This document shows, piece by piece, positions 28,856-37,076 of a stretch of 64,000 bases of DNA; positions within the stretch are counted from its first letter, which is position 1; every line of letters begins with the position of its first letter. Below the pieces are notes generated by a model that saw only the letters and a program-made list of their open reading frames with translations, searched no databases and was not told where the DNA came from. The stretch is from Labilithrix sp. (lineage in GTDB: Bacteria > Myxococcota_A > Polyangia > Polyangiales > Polyangiaceae): contig JAHBWE010000001.1 in the NCBI GenBank assembly GCA_019637155.1, positions 124,001 through 188,000 of the forward strand, read 5' to 3'. The position numbers were made by a program, and so were the translations under genes.

Positions 28856-30096
28856 GCGAGCGACCGTTCGACATCGTCCTCTTCGGCGCGACCGGCTTCA
28901 CCGGCAAGCTGGTCGCCGAATACCTCGCGAAAGAGGCCAAAGGCCGCGACGTGAAATGGGCCATCGCCGGCCGTAATCCGGTGAAGCTCGAGGCGATCCG
29001 GCGCGACCTCGCGCGGAGCGACACGACGCTGCTCGACCTCCCGCTCCGTACCGCGGAGTCGCACGACGTCGCCTCGCTCGACGAGCTCGTGCCGCAGGCG
29101 AAGGTCGTATGCACGACCGTGGGGCCGTATTCGAAGTACGGAATCGAGCTCGTGCGGGCGTGCGCGCGTCACGGCACGAGCTATTGCGATCTCACCGGCG
29201 AGCCGCCGTTCGTGCGCCGCTCCGCCGACGAGTGCAACGAAGAGGCGACGAAGAACAAGGCGCGCATCGTCCATTGCGCGGGCTACGACTCGATCCCCTC
29301 CGACCTCGGGACGCTCCTCGCGCGCGACCACGCCGGCGAGGACCTCGCGTGGGCGAAGGTCTTCGTCGGCAAGGTGAAGGGCGCGATCAGCGGCGGCACG
29401 ATCGCCTCGATGCTCGGGATCATGGAGCTGGCGAAGAGCGATCGCGAGGTGCGGAAGCTCCTCTTCGATCCGCACGGGCTCGACCCCGTGCGCGGCGACG
29501 CCGATCGCGATCCGTTCGAGGACGATCAGCGGAGCGTCCGCTTCGACAAGGACATCGGCCGCTGGACCGCGCCCTTCGTGATGGCGACGATCAACACGCG
29601 CGTGGTCCGGCGATCGCACGCCATCCTCAAGGCCGAGAACGACAAGGGCTATGGGCCGAGCTTCCGCTACAACGAAGCGATGAGCTTCGCGAAGGGACCG
29701 GCCGGCCTCTTGAGCGCGACCGCCGTCGTCGCCGCGGTCGGCGCGTTCATGGCCGCGACCGCGATCGGCCCTGCGCGCGCGGCGCTCGAGCGCACGGTGC
29801 TGCCGGCGCCGGGAGAGGGGCCGTCGCGCGCGTCGATCGAGTCGGGCTTCTTCGAGATGCACGTCCTCGCGCGCACGGAGTCGGGGCGGATGATCCGCGG
29901 CCGCGTCGCGGGCGACAAGGACCCCGGCTACGGCGGGACCGCGATCATGCTCGCCGAGAGCGCGATGTGCCTCGCCAAAGACGAGGCGAGCCTCCCGCAG
30001 CGCTGGGGGATCCTCACCCCCGCGACGGGGATGGGGATGCAGCTCGTGAAGCGGCTGCGCGCCGCCGGCATGACCCTCGAAGCGCACGACGCGTGA
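28852..30096 (+). CDS. Saccharopine dehydrogenase-like (trans-acting enoyl reductase family) protein
   Basis: About 414 residues. Rossmann fold at the N-terminus with DIVLFGATGFTGKLVAEYL, IAGRNPVKLEAI, VCTTVGPYSKYG and YCDLTGEPPFVRR, then the conserved HCAGYDSIPSDLG. The C-terminal domain includes a hydrophobic segment (about 285-305, AAVGAFMAATAIGPARAA), typical of the long-chain trans-acting enoyl reductase and human SCCPDH relatives, and ends ILTPATGMGMQLVKRL. Likely NAD(P)H-linked reduction of a lipid substrate; the exact substrate is not known. Coupled to the WYL regulator by a 4-bp overlap. Confidence 0.9.
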   Translation: MSERPFDIVLFGATGFTGKLVAEYLAKEAKGRDVKWAIAGRNPVKLEAIRRDLARSDTTLLDLPLRTAESHDVASLDELVPQAKVVCTTVGPYSKYGIELVRACARHGTSYCDLTGEPPFVRRSADECNEEATKNKARIVHCAGYDSIPSDLGTLLARDHAGEDLAWAKVFVGKVKGAISGGTIASMLGIMELAKSDREVRKLLFDPHGLDPVRGDADRDPFEDDQRSVRFDKDIGRWTAPFVMATINTRVVRRSHAILKAENDKGYGPSFRYNEAMSFAKGPAGLLSATAVVAAVGAFMAATAIGPARAALERTVLPAPGEGPSRASIESGFFEMHVLARTESGRMIRGRVAGDKDPGYGGTAIMLAESAMCLAKDEASLPQRWGILTPATGMGMQLVKRLRAAGMTLEAHDA

Positions 30097-30109
30097 GAGT
30101 GCGAGAGGG

Positions 30110-31570
30110 ATGTCGCGCCGTTTCCTCGATGCGATCGCGCCCGATCTCGGCGGCATCCTGGCGGCGACCCTCGTCCTCGGCGGCGCCTTCGCGATCTGGG
30201 CGGCGACGGCGCACCTCAAGGGCGCGCCGACCGATCTCGAGGGGCTCGAGGCGCACGAGGACGGCGACGGCGACGGCGGAGCGGGCGAGCCCGAGTCGCG
30301 GGTCGAGACGACGGCGGCCGACGCCGGCACGACCGTCTCCGCGCCGCGCGTGCAGCGCTCGTACAACGTCATCCTCGTCTCCGTCGACACGCTCCGCGCC
30401 GACCTCGGGTTCAGCGGCTACCCGCGCCCCGTCTCGCCGAACATCGACGCCCTCGCGGCGAAGAGCGTCGTCTTCGAGCGGACGTACGCGCTGGCGTCGT
30501 TCACGCCGAAGTGCCTCGGCCCGATGATGATCGGGCGCTACTCGAGCGAGATCTATCGCGACTACGAGCACTACACGAAGTTCGGCGCCGACAACGTGTT
30601 CCTCGCGGAGCGCATCCACGACAACGGCGGGCGCTCCGCGGCGGCGATGTGCCATCGCTACTTCGGCTGGAAGAAGGGGCTCGACCAGGGCTTCGACCTC
30701 TGGGACACGAGCTCGATCCCGCCCAACTCGGTCGACAACGATCCGACGCCGACGAGCGAGAAGCTCACCGACACCGCGATCGGGATCCTGAGCTCGCAGA
30801 ACGGCGCCGACCTCCCGCTCAAGGACGGCAAGCCGGTCGGGGCCGACGACAAGCACACCGGCCGCTTCTTCACCTGGGTCCACTACCTCGATCCGCACTT
30901 GCCGTACGTCACGCACAAGGACGCGCCGAGCTTCGCGAGCATGGGCGGCGCCGGCATCCCCACCCTGCGCAACACCTACGACGTCGAGGTCTGGTTCACG
31001 GACAAGCACATCGGCCGCCTCTTCGCGCACATCGCGGCGCAGCCGTGGGCGCCGGAGACCGCGATCATCCTCACCGCCGATCACGGCGAGGCGTTCGGCG
31101 AGAAAGGTCATTACGGCCACGGCCGCGAGCTCTGGGAGCCGCTCGTGCGCGTGCCGCTCATCGTCTACATCCCCGGCGGCACGCCGCGTCGCATCGAGAC
31201 GCGCCGCTCGCACATCGACATCGTGCCCACCGTCCTCGATCTCATGGGGATGGCGACGGACGATCCGCTCCTCCACGGCAAGAGCCTGCTCAAGGACATC
31301 GCGAACACCGGCCCGCTCGAGGACCACGACATCTTCATCGACATGCCGGACGGCCCGTACAACGATCTCCGCCGCGCGGTCATCTTCGGCCCCGGCGCCG
31401 GCTTCAAGATGATCGAGTTCCAGGGCAACCGTCCGTCCGAGCTCTACGACCTCGCGAACGATCCGAAGGAGTCGAAGAACCTCGCGAGCGACGCCGCGAA
31501 GCTCAAGGAAGCCAAGGAGGCGATGGCCCGCGTCCGCGCGACGATCAAGGAGCTACCGCCGCAACGCTGA
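30110..31570 (+). CDS. Membrane-anchored sulfatase/phosphodiesterase-fold protein
   Basis: 486 residues. One TM anchor (about 15-35), an acidic Gly/Glu linker (about 45-75), then an alkaline-phosphatase superfamily domain: first metal site VSVDTLRADLG, then SFTPKCLGPMMIGRY in place of the sulfatase signature, TWVHYLDPHLPY, second metal site LTADHGEAFGEKGHYGHG, and RSHIDIVPTVLDLMG. Aligning IGRY with the TGRY of sulfatases puts T132 at the nucleophile position normally held by formylglycine Cys/Ser, and no C/S-x-P-x-R motif exists. So it may be a phosphatase, phosphodiesterase or transferase using Thr. Fourth gene of the 27312 unit, 13 bp after the reductase. 3' end overlaps the convergent 31553 gene by 18 bp. 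Confidence 0.85.
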   Translation: MSRRFLDAIAPDLGGILAATLVLGGAFAIWAATAHLKGAPTDLEGLEAHEDGDGDGGAGEPESRVETTAADAGTTVSAPRVQRSYNVILVSVDTLRADLGFSGYPRPVSPNIDALAAKSVVFERTYALASFTPKCLGPMMIGRYSSEIYRDYEHYTKFGADNVFLAERIHDNGGRSAAAMCHRYFGWKKGLDQGFDLWDTSSIPPNSVDNDPTPTSEKLTDTAIGILSSQNGADLPLKDGKPVGADDKHTGRFFTWVHYLDPHLPYVTHKDAPSFASMGGAGIPTLRNTYDVEVWFTDKHIGRLFAHIAAQPWAPETAIILTADHGEAFGEKGHYGHGRELWEPLVRVPLIVYIPGGTPRRIETRRSHIDIVPTVLDLMGMATDDPLLHGKSLLKDIANTGPLEDHDIFIDMPDGPYNDLRRAVIFGPGAGFKMIEFQGNRPSELYDLANDPKESKNLASDAAKLKEAKEAMARVRATIKELPPQR

Positions 31571-31978
31571 GCGCGCGTCCTCGTCTTCGAGTGCGTTCTC
31601 CTCCTCGTAAGCCGCGACGCGCATGCGGCGCTCCGCTGCCGCTTCCGTCGCGGCTCGCTGGTGCTTCGTGGCGAAGCGGTCGTAGGCGTGAGCCGTGAGG
31701 AGGGCGGGCATCCAGAGGATGGGGGTCGTGAGCTGCACGGCCGTCCAGCCTCCGACGAACGCTGCGACGGCGAACACGACGACGGAGCTCACGACGGTCA
31801 GGCCGACCGCCGCGAAGATCGCCGATCGCCAGACGCTGGAGCGGCGGCGCCATCGCTCCTCCTCGCGATCGAGCACGGCGCGGTCGGCGTCGCTCAGCGA
31901 GGTCGGCGTCCGCTCCGGCGCGGCCTCGCGGTAGCCGGCGACACGGAGCGGGGCGGTCGCAGGGAACGCCGGCTTCAC
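31553..31978 (-). CDS. Small two-helix membrane protein, unknown
   Basis: 141 residues; no family recognised. A basic/acidic N-terminal part (DADRAVLDREEERWRRRSS) precedes two hydrophobic helices (about 52-76 AIFAAVGLTVVSSVVVFAVAA and 80-98 TAVQLTTPILWMPALLTAHAY) and a charged helical tail (AATEAAAERRMRVAAYEEEN). Its ATG overlaps the stop of the upstream 58-residue gene by 4 bp. Last gene of the unit headed by the FAM20-like lipoprotein. Confidence 0.7.
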   Translation of the reverse strand: MKPAFPATAPLRVAGYREAAPERTPTSLSDADRAVLDREEERWRRRSSVWRSAIFAAVGLTVVSSVVVFAVAAFVGGWTAVQLTTPILWMPALLTAHAYDRFATKHQRAATEAAAERRMRVAAYEEENALEDEDARSALRR

Positions 31979-32151
31979 CGAAGCACCAGGATGCGCGTGT
32001 ACGAAGGGTAGCCGGCGCTCGGCTGCGAGAGACGAACCGGCGCGACCGGCGGAGGAGCCGCGGCCGGCACCCCCGCTCTGCTGCGCGACACGAGCGCGGT
32101 GTACCCAAACGCGAGCGCGATCGCGCTGAAGAGGCCGGCGAGGAAGCTCAC
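31975..32151 (-). CDS. 58-residue single-pass membrane protein
   Basis: Short protein from a GTG start that overlaps the stop of the 32148 gene by 4 bp; its own stop overlaps the next ATG by 4 bp. One N-terminal hydrophobic helix (VSFLAGLFSAIALAFGYTAL, split start shown in 20 residues), then a Pro/Ala stretch and a tail ending SYTRILVLR. Tight coupling on both sides is the main support that it is real. Not recognised. Confidence 0.6.
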   Translation of the reverse strand: MSFLAGLFSAIALAFGYTALVSRSRAGVPAAAPPPVAPVRLSQPSAGYPSYTRILVLR

Positions 32152-32933
32152 GGCCGCACCATCAGCGGGCGCTCGACGGGGACGCGCGTCTCGACCTTGG
32201 CGAGCTCCTTCGCGGGATCGATCCCGTACTTGTGCTCCGCCGCCGCGGCCTGCACGAAGGCGTGGTACTCGACGCCCTTCGTGAACGCGACGTCGGACGA
32301 GAGCCGCTCGCCGTAGCCGTTGTCCTTGAACCACTGCAAGAGCGCCTGCGCTCGCTGCTCCTTCGGGACGTTCGCGGTCGCCTTCATCGCGCGCTCGGCC
32401 GCGAGGTAGCCCTCGTCGGCGCGCGCCTGGAGGACCATCTTCGTCGGGTTGTTCGGATCCTGGAGGACGGCGGTGAGCTTGCCCGTCCCCGCCGTCACGC
32501 CGGGCCGCGCCGCCTGCTCGAGCGCCGCGAACGCGGGATCGAACGCGAGGTTGCCGGCGATCGCGACGTTGACGGCGTCGTTGGTGAACGCCTTCCCGAT
32601 CGCGTAGGCCTTCTCTTCCGCTTCGGAGAGGGCGCCGAGGGCCTCGTACGCGAAGACGAGGATGGCCAGCCCTTCCGCGGCGCCCTCCAGCCAGCCGACG
32701 TGGTAGCTCTCCGCGCCGAGCGCGAGCCCTTCGAGCAAGCCGTCGGCGGTGAGCTGCCCAACGACGTGAAGCCCCGCGTGCGCCTGATCGTTCCGCTCCT
32801 TGTGGAGCTGCGCGCCGCTCTTCGCGAGGGCGTTGCCGCGGACGTGCGTGTCCTCGTCCGCCAGGCCCGCGGCGTGGACCGCGTCGTCGACCAGATCTCC
32901 CGTGCGTTTGCGTGCTGCTTCGCCGACGTTCAT
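32148..32933 (-). CDS. Helical protein of unknown function
   Basis: 261 residues, mostly Ala-rich helices and no clear signal peptide. Mildly hydrophobic central helix (about 80-105, LEGAAEGLAILVFAYEALG) and a C-terminal soluble part with KVLQ/YLAAERAMKATANV and QALLQWFKDNGYGERL, a pattern of N- and G-rich turns. No family recognised. It lies 49 bp after the FAM20-like gene and is coupled to two small membrane-protein genes, suggesting one functional unit. Confidence 0.7.
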   Translation of the reverse strand: MNVGEAARKRTGDLVDDAVHAAGLADEDTHVRGNALAKSGAQLHKERNDQAHAGLHVVGQLTADGLLEGLALGAESYHVGWLEGAAEGLAILVFAYEALGALSEAEEKAYAIGKAFTNDAVNVAIAGNLAFDPAFAALEQAARPGVTAGTGKLTAVLQDPNNPTKMVLQARADEGYLAAERAMKATANVPKEQRAQALLQWFKDNGYGERLSSDVAFTKGVEYHAFVQAAAAEHKYGIDPAKELAKVETRVPVERPLMVRP

Positions 32934-32982
32934 TTCATCCTCCGGGCGGGTGGGTCGGCCCGGAGGTCAGGACGGTTGCGCG

Positions 32983-34428
32983 TTATTTCTTCGGCGGCTC
33001 GACGGCGTTGCAGGACGCGGGATCGTGGCCCTTGCCGGCGAGGTGCTTCTCGAGGTGGAGGTCGAGGAGGAGCTTCCCGCTCGTGCAGGCGGCCTTGAGC
33101 TTCGGCGCGAGCACGGCGAGGTTGGCGCGCATCATGTCGACGTCCTTCTGCGCGAAGAGCGCCTCGCCGACGAAGAACTTCGGGATCTCGGTGCCCTGCC
33201 CGAAGTTCGCCGCGAGCCACTGCAGGTTGGCGTAGGTCTTCGCGCTCATGTGGCGCATCGAGTCGATGAGCCCGGCGTTCTTGACGACGTTGGTCTTGGT
33301 CCAGCCGCCGCAGTCGTTGTCCTTCAGGATCATCTTCTTCACGAGGACCGCGCCGGCGGGCTTCGCGACCTCGCCGTCGTCGACCTTCGACTTCTTGACC
33401 TTGTCGACGCCGCCGTTCTTCGGGAAGTAGTAGTAGTCGATCGCGTGGATGTTGCCGAAGCGGTCCTGCTGGCTCATCAGGTAGTCCATCACGACCATCT
33501 CGCTGATGTCCTTCATCACCTGGACCGTCTGCGCCGAGTCCGCGAGCGTGCGGCCCGCGAGCTGCGAGAGCGGGCGGCCGTCGGCGACCTTCTTCCACTG
33601 CGCCGTGCCCATGAACGGCGAGGCGAAGTTCGGGGCCGCGCCGCGGCGGTTGATCTCGGAGTACTTGGCCTCGCCGCGCACGTTCTCCTGGAGCCCGCCG
33701 TAGATCTGGGCGAGGTCGCTCGTGAAGATCGCGTCCTTGTGGCGCGTCGTCGACGGCGCCGACTCGGCGCTCTGGAACGAGAGCCAGCTGATCTTCGGGT
33801 ACGAGTCGTTCGGCTTGCCGGCGAGGATCGACAGCGCCTCCGCCGTGATCTTCTTGTGCTCGCCGAGGTCCATCGTGCGGAGCACGGCCGGCTTCACGTC
33901 CCCCGCGCCGCCGAGGAGGCGCGAGAGGTGGTAGTAGCCGAGGATCGAAGGCGTGTAGCTGCAGGTGATGCTTTGCTTGTACTTTGCAAGCAGCTTGGTC
34001 GGCCGGTCGGAGAGCTTGCAGATGCTCGCCTCGGTCTGCTCGCGCGTCTTGCCGGGCAGGAGCGCGTGGACGTCGGTGCCGGGGTTGGTGCTCGACATCT
34101 TCGGGCAGATCGCGACGTCGGTCTTCTGGGCGCCGTCGCGCGGCGTGGTGTTGCTGTAGAAGGCGTAGGAGCAGAGCTCGGCCTCGGTCTCGGCGTCGTC
34201 CTTGTCGTAGTCGCTCATCGCGAGGTGCTTCGGGACGACGCAGATCTCGTCGGGGGCGCCGTTCGGCATCGCCCAGCGCACCGTCTTGGCGCCGCGCGCG
34301 ACGCCGCGGTCGAGGACCATGTCCTCGCCGGTGCCGACGTCCTCGTCCTCGTCGCCGACCTCCCCCGCACAAGCGACGGCGGCGAAGGAGAGAAGAAGAG
34401 GAGCGATCGCGAGGAGCTTCCGGGCCAT
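32983..34428 (-). CDS. Secreted lipoprotein with FAM20-type kinase-like motifs
   Basis: 481 residues. Signal peptide with lipobox AAVAC (Cys about 20), then a short acidic linker (EVGDEDEDVGTGED) and a domain that shows, in the order seen in FAM20 secretory kinases: a possible nucleotide Lys in LLAKYKQ, GYYHLSRLLG (compare AFHLDRIL of FAM20C), the catalytic-loop stretch MDYLMSQQDRFGN with D322, the metal-binding stretch LKDNDCGGW with D370-D372, and a helix LIDSMRHMSAKTY. Cysteines (ICVV, LCSY, ICPK, ICKL, ITCSY, DNDCG, KAACT) could form disulfides outside the cytoplasm. Kinase activity is inferred from motif order only; it could be a pseudokinase. Head of a four-gene minus-strand unit with 32148, 31975 and 31553. 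Confidence 0.72.
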   Translation of the reverse strand: MARKLLAIAPLLLSFAAVACAGEVGDEDEDVGTGEDMVLDRGVARGAKTVRWAMPNGAPDEICVVPKHLAMSDYDKDDAETEAELCSYAFYSNTTPRDGAQKTDVAICPKMSSTNPGTDVHALLPGKTREQTEASICKLSDRPTKLLAKYKQSITCSYTPSILGYYHLSRLLGGAGDVKPAVLRTMDLGEHKKITAEALSILAGKPNDSYPKISWLSFQSAESAPSTTRHKDAIFTSDLAQIYGGLQENVRGEAKYSEINRRGAAPNFASPFMGTAQWKKVADGRPLSQLAGRTLADSAQTVQVMKDISEMVVMDYLMSQQDRFGNIHAIDYYYFPKNGGVDKVKKSKVDDGEVAKPAGAVLVKKMILKDNDCGGWTKTNVVKNAGLIDSMRHMSAKTYANLQWLAANFGQGTEIPKFFVGEALFAQKDVDMMRANLAVLAPKLKAACTSGKLLLDLHLEKHLAGKGHDPASCNAVEPPKK

Positions 34429-34513
34429 GCCCTCCCCTCCTGCAGCGTGTGTGCCGTCCGCCTACATCCACTCCTTGCGCAAACTTGCGCGCCTTCCGCA
34501 CGCGGAGAACCGG

Positions 34514-34870
34514 TCAAGCTGGATCGCCACCGCACCACGCCCTTAGGCCCACCGCATAGCGAGCACGCGGCAGAAAAACGTTCTGACGTTTTTCTGCATC
34601 GTGCGAGCGGGGTGCAGGGGCGCAGCCCCTGCGTTGAGAGACCTTCTCGAGCTTCTCGACGCGCGTTCGAAGGTCGACGACGGCGCCTCCGAGCATGTCG
34701 AGCTTCTTGTTGACGACCTCGAACTCCGCCGAGAACTTCTTGTCGAGGGAGGAGAGCCTCTGGTCGATCGCGTGAAACTTCTCGTTGTTCTCCTGTCGGA
34801 GAGCGCGCATCTCCTCGAGCACCTGGGTGACGAGCTTCTCGAAGCGGTCGGTGTCCACGTTGCTCGCCAC
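34514..34870 (-). CDS. Coiled-coil protein running into dispersed repeat B
   Basis: About 118 residues from a GTG start. Residues 1-75 are a heptad-rich coiled coil (DTDRFEKLVTQVLEEMRAL, NEKFHAIDQRLSSLDKKF, VVDLRTRVEKLEKVS). The last 40 residues (RRGCAPAPRSHDAEKRQNV and on) are translated from repeat family B (34558-34635) and have no protein-like character. At the same repeat position in the second copy (42707-42709) the triplet is the stop TAA; here it is CAA. So the native end was probably just after EKVS and one base change, or insertion of the repeat, extended the protein. 22 bp after the GST-like gene, same strand. Confidence 0.6.
   Translation of the reverse strand: MASNVDTDRFEKLVTQVLEEMRALRQENNEKFHAIDQRLSSLDKKFSAEFEVVNKKLDMLGGAVVDLRTRVEKLEKVSQRRGCAPAPRSHDAEKRQNVFLPRARYAVGLRAWCGGDPA
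34558..34635 (-). repeat. Dispersed repeat family B, copy 1
   Basis: 78-bp element. Minus strand order: hairpin gcaggggctgcgcccctgc, a caccccgctcgc block, then a long near-perfect hairpin with arms gcagaaaaacgt and acgtttttctgc around a 4-base loop, flanked by gcacg/cgtgc. Identical to 42632-42708 except for one extra base in the loop. Lies inside the 3' end of the coiled-coil frame. Confidence 0.93.
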
Positions 34871-34892
34871 CGTAGCATGCTCTCCGCTCGAG

Positions 34893-35573
34893 TCACGAGC
34901 GCTGGAACAGGTGCTTTCGCGCCTCTTCGTCCATCTCCGTCTTCGCGTCGGTGTGGATGGCGAGGCCCTTCGTGACGGCGGGGCGGCCCTCGAGGCGGGA
35001 GGACCACGCGTTCGCGTGAGGGTAGTCGGCGAGCGAGAGCGAGAGCTTGCCTTGGACGGCGGAGCGGACCCACGGGTAGATCGCGATGTCGGCGATCGAG
35101 TACGGGCCCGCGACGTACTCGCGATCGGCGAGGCGCTTGTCGAGGACCGTGAGGAGGCGCTTCGCCTCGCGCGTGTAGCGGTCGATCGCGTACGGGATCC
35201 GCTCCGGCGCGTAGACCGCGAAGTGGTTCGCCTGCCCGAACATCGGGCCGATCCCGCCCATTTGCCACATGAGCCACTGCACGATCTCCGTGCGCTCGCG
35301 GAGGCCCTGCCCGAGGAGCTTGCCCGTCTTCTCCGCCAAGTAGAGGAGGATGGCGCCCGACTCGAAGATCGAGATCGGAGGGCCGCCACCTTCGGGATCG
35401 CGATCGACGATCGCGGGGATGCGGTTGTTCGGCGCGATCGCGAGGAACTCCGGCGTGAATTGATCGCCGCGGCCGATGTTCACGGCGTGCACCACGTAAG
35501 GGAGCGCGAGCTCCTCGAGCGCGATGCTGACCTTCTGCCCGTTCGGCGTGCCCCAGAAATAGAGATCGATCAC
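34893..35573 (-). CDS. Glutathione S-transferase family protein
   Basis: About 226 residues. Thioredoxin-like N-terminal domain (IDLYFWGTPNGQKVSIALEE is the start; NNRIPAIVDRD gives the cis-Pro; ISIFESGAILLYLAEKTG binds the glutathione gamma-Glu) and an all-helical C-terminal domain (REYVAGPYSIADIAIYPWV, the N-capping box). The TPNGQKVSI segment and YfcG-like pattern suggest a nu/disulfide-reductase type GST, without a clear catalytic Ser or Cys in the first helix. GTG start overlaps the stop of the SGNH lipoprotein by 4 bp. Confidence 0.93.
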   Translation of the reverse strand: MIDLYFWGTPNGQKVSIALEELALPYVVHAVNIGRGDQFTPEFLAIAPNNRIPAIVDRDPEGGGPPISIFESGAILLYLAEKTGKLLGQGLRERTEIVQWLMWQMGGIGPMFGQANHFAVYAPERIPYAIDRYTREAKRLLTVLDKRLADREYVAGPYSIADIAIYPWVRSAVQGKLSLSLADYPHANAWSSRLEGRPAVTKGLAIHTDAKTEMDEEARKHLFQRS

Positions 35574-36964
35574 GGAGGGCTCCGATGCTCGCAGCCCGCA
35601 TCCGGATGCGCGGTCACGTGCGCGGCGTACGACGCGGTGAGCGAGCAGAGCAGGCGATCGCCCATGAGGCGGCTCCCCTCGGGGCCGAAGTGGATGTGGT
35701 CCGCGCCGGTGAGCCCCCGCTTCGTGAAGCCGATCACGGCGCCGTCGCCGCCCATCGCCTCGCGGAAGTCCCAGAAGGCGACGTTCGCGTCCGCCGCGAC
35801 CTGACGCATCTGCTTCGCGACCTGCACGATGCGCGGATCGGACTTCGTCTCGCCCTCGCGCGCGGTGTCGCTCGGACCGAGGATGAGGATCGGTGTCTCC
35901 GGGAGCGCGTCCCTGAGATCGGCGAGGAAGGACTTCGCGTACTCCGCGTTCGGGGGAACGAACATGACGTTCATGCCGAGCCAGAGGATCACGAGGTCGT
36001 AGTCCCGCTTCTGGAGGCCCGCCTTGCGCGTGTCCTTCGCGACCCAATTGAGGCGCTCGTAGTTGAGGGCGCCCGCGCCGAGCGAGTCGAGCTGGACGCC
36101 GGGGCGCTCCGGGTCGAAGGGCTTCGCGACGCGATCGAGCGAGGTGCCGAGGATGCGGACCTTGCCGTCGCCGCGCGCGAAGACGCGGAGCTCGTGCGGT
36201 CCCTCCTCGACCTCGAAGTCCTCCACCCCGAGCTCCCATCCGTCGGCTTTGGTCGGGACGACCTTCACCTCCTTCTTGTCGATCTCGACGCGGAACGAGC
36301 CGCCGTTCTTCTGCTTCATGTAGTGGAGCTCGAAGCGCGTGATGGCCTTGCCGACCTCGGCCTGGGCGTTCTTCGTCGTGCCCGCCCAGCCCGCGGCGCC
36401 GATCTCGTTCGTCTCCGCCGCCATGTTCGCGAAGCCGTACTGCTTGTCGGGCGCGACGTGCGTGGTGGGCGCCCACTGCTTGAAGAGGTTCCACATCCCT
36501 CCCGTCGACACGTCCTCGTGGCGGTAGCTGCCCCACGGGCGCGAGAGCGAGATCCAGCCGTGCCCACCGTCGCCCCACCGCTTCTGGAGCACGCGCCGGA
36601 GGTGGCCCGAGATGAAGTCGCTCGTGAGGTTCGAGTCGCCGTACATCCCGATGCGCAACATCTTGGTCGCGCCTTTGCGCTCGATCGTCGCGAGCTTCTC
36701 GTAGAACGGCGCGAGCGAGGCGGTCGGGTCGACGATCTCCGGCGGCGGCTCCTTCACGACCTTCGTCGTGCACGTCGCGAACGGCGCGATCGCGGCCGCG
36801 TCGAGCGGCTCGCACGCCGCGCCGGCGGGGACCGACGCGTCGGGCGCGAGCGTCACCGCCGCACGCGCGGTGGTGCTCGGCGCGGGCGCCGCACCTTCGT
36901 CCCGCTTGCCGTGGCAGGCGATCGCGAGGAGGCCGGTCGGGATGAGCAGCGCGCGGAGCCACAC
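35570..36964 (-). CDS. SGNH/GDSL-hydrolase-like lipoprotein
   Basis: 464 residues from a GTG start. Lipobox GLLAIAC (Cys about 17), an Ala/Pro linker, then an SGNH fold (about 100-460): block I MYGDSNLTSDF (the usual nucleophile Ser of GDS), Gly/Asn block WLGMNVMFVPP, and the catalytic pair in GADHIHFGPEGSRLMG. An inserted beta domain (about 200-300; FRVEIDKKEVKVV, HELRVFARG) resembles the carbohydrate-binding jelly roll of CE2-like or peptidoglycan/alginate O-acetylesterases. Likely a periplasmic or outer-membrane deacetylase of a polysaccharide. Shares a 112-bp intergenic region with the divergent PAS kinase. Confidence 0.87.
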   Translation of the reverse strand: MWLRALLIPTGLLAIACHGKRDEGAAPAPSTTARAAVTLAPDASVPAGAACEPLDAAAIAPFATCTTKVVKEPPPEIVDPTASLAPFYEKLATIERKGATKMLRIGMYGDSNLTSDFISGHLRRVLQKRWGDGGHGWISLSRPWGSYRHEDVSTGGMWNLFKQWAPTTHVAPDKQYGFANMAAETNEIGAAGWAGTTKNAQAEVGKAITRFELHYMKQKNGGSFRVEIDKKEVKVVPTKADGWELGVEDFEVEEGPHELRVFARGDGKVRILGTSLDRVAKPFDPERPGVQLDSLGAGALNYERLNWVAKDTRKAGLQKRDYDLVILWLGMNVMFVPPNAEYAKSFLADLRDALPETPILILGPSDTAREGETKSDPRIVQVAKQMRQVAADANVAFWDFREAMGGDGAVIGFTKRGLTGADHIHFGPEGSRLMGDRLLCSLTASYAAHVTAHPDAGCEHRSPP

Positions 36965-37076
36965 GGTTTTCGGAGCATACGGCGCCCTACGTCCGCCCAG
37001 AAAAAAGTCGAAATCGACAGGACACTACCCCTCAGGGGGTTGAGGTGGAGACGCGCGCCGGGTAGCGCTGAGACGC

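Noticed and set aside
34558..34635. Rho-independent terminator
   Set aside because: Hairpins are strong but no U-run follows on either strand; better treated as a dispersed repeat.
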